From NCBI GenBank assembly GCA_039908285.1, contig JAMOBE010000002.1:26293-90292 (forward strand): a stretch of DNA of 64,000 bases, given 5' to 3'. The position numbers and the translations under genes were made by a program. The notes under the pieces were generated by a model. That model saw nothing but the letters and a program-made list of their open reading frames with translations, made no database searches and was not told where the DNA came from. This DNA is from JAMOBE01 sp039908285 (GTDB taxonomy: Bacteria > Pseudomonadota > Alphaproteobacteria > Rhodospirillales > Rhodospirillaceae). Positions 63,484-64,000 of this stretch are shown one piece after another (position 1 is the first letter of the stretch; each line of letters begins with the position of its first letter).

Positions 63484-64000
63484 ATGACCCTCAACCAACT
63501 GACGTGGCTGTCCCGGTGTGTCGTGCGTCGTCTGTGGGCTGTCGCGATGGTGGCGCTGGTCTGGTCGGGACCGGCGGCGGCCGGGTATGACGAGGGTGCC
63601 GAGGCTTATCGGCGCGGTGACTTCGCCGCCGCCTGGACGGAGCTTCGCCAGCCGGCCCTTGGGGGAAACCTTGAGGCCGCCTTCCTGCTGGGGCAGATGG
63701 TCGAGCGCGGCGAGGGGGTGGCGAAGAACCTGTCGGAGGCCTGGGGCTGGTACCGGCGGGCGGCGGCGTCCGGCCATGTTGAGTCGCAGTTCCGGCTGGG
63801 TGAGATGTTCGAGCAGGGGCGCGGGGTCCCCATCAGCCTGCGCAAGGCCTGCGAGTGGTACGCGCGGGCCGCCGACCGCGGGCATGGCCGCGCCCTGGTC
63901 AAGGCGGCGGCCATGTACCGGACGGGACGGGGGGTGCGTCCGGATCTGACCAGGGCCATTGGCTACCTGACCCGGGCCTCGGCCGAGGGGGAGGCCGAGG
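63484..64000 (+). CDS. Sel1-repeat protein, partial
   Basis: The frame is open to the right edge (172 codons seen). A signal peptide (about 1-33; LWAVAMVALVWSGPAAAG) is followed by Sel1-like repeats (AAFLLGQMVERGEGVAKNLS, AWGWYRRAAASGHVESQFRL, FEQGRGVPISLRKACEWYAR). It is probably a periplasmic scaffold for protein interactions. The C-terminus is beyond the window. Confidence 0.85.
   Translation, partial: MTLNQLTWLSRCVVRRLWAVAMVALVWSGPAAAGYDEGAEAYRRGDFAAAWTELRQPALGGNLEAAFLLGQMVERGEGVAKNLSEAWGWYRRAAASGHVESQFRLGEMFEQGRGVPISLRKACEWYARAADRGHGRALVKAAAMYRTGRGVRPDLTRAIGYLTRASAEGEAE

Overview
The window is GC-rich DNA of an alphaproteobacterium. It is most likely a Rhodospirillales/Magnetospirillum-like organism. 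The supporting markers are a PopZ-type polar organizer, a ChpT phosphotransferase, a CtrA-type box, the gene order pcm-rhodanese-tolC-popZ-valS, the block hflK-hflC-DUF2065-degP, a che operon with a hybrid CheA, and many PAS, EAL and histidine-kinase signalling proteins. No rRNA, tRNA, CRISPR array or prophage was seen.

Layout. 1-9352 is almost entirely minus strand: a membrane protein running off the left edge, valS, popZ, tolC, rhodanese, pcm, an MBL-fold hydrolase and a SAM-hydrolysing enzyme. 9443-11646 is a plus-strand M20 amidohydrolase/PfkB kinase pair. 11677-15176 holds a CheB-CheR-PAS-HWE kinase and its single-domain receiver. 15458-21905 has small proteins, a 566-aa protein of unknown function, holC and degP, then hflC/hflK divergent from mrp. 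24594-29160 is a five-gene operon for a group 3b-type NAD(P)-linked [NiFe] hydrogenase, followed by a decayed transposase. 29510-45000 mixes signalling proteins (PAS-GGDEF-EAL, receiver protein, two hybrid-free histidine kinases), an O-antigen-polymerase-like protein, a PstS-like binding protein, trpF, moaB and a lytic transglycosylase. 45043-51348 is chpT-cheA-cheY-cheB-cheR, with the usual cheW missing. 51355-60548 carries housekeeping and metabolic genes (tadA, chorismate mutase, gshA, rsmE, cobQ). 60793-64000 ends with two orphan Tad-pilus-like genes, a receiver/degenerate-GGDEF protein and a Sel1-repeat protein.

The least expected feature is a family of GC-rich palindromic repeats, about 125 bp when complete and 35-55 bp when short. 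Four copies lie inside protein-coding frames: the left-edge membrane protein, HolC, a TPR lipoprotein and the polymerase-like membrane protein. All four have the same orientation and reading phase, so each host protein gains a peptide of the type KPSPP..GGRGLGE...PLPLEGERE. This resembles the Rickettsia palindromic elements. A second short family looks like a portable rho-independent terminator. There is also a 220-bp MITE-like element with 53-bp inverted ends, and a palindrome that supplies the stop codons of two convergent genes.

The reading was done by eye. Family names rest on remembered motifs, and starts were chosen from Shine-Dalgarno-like sequences and family-typical N-termini.
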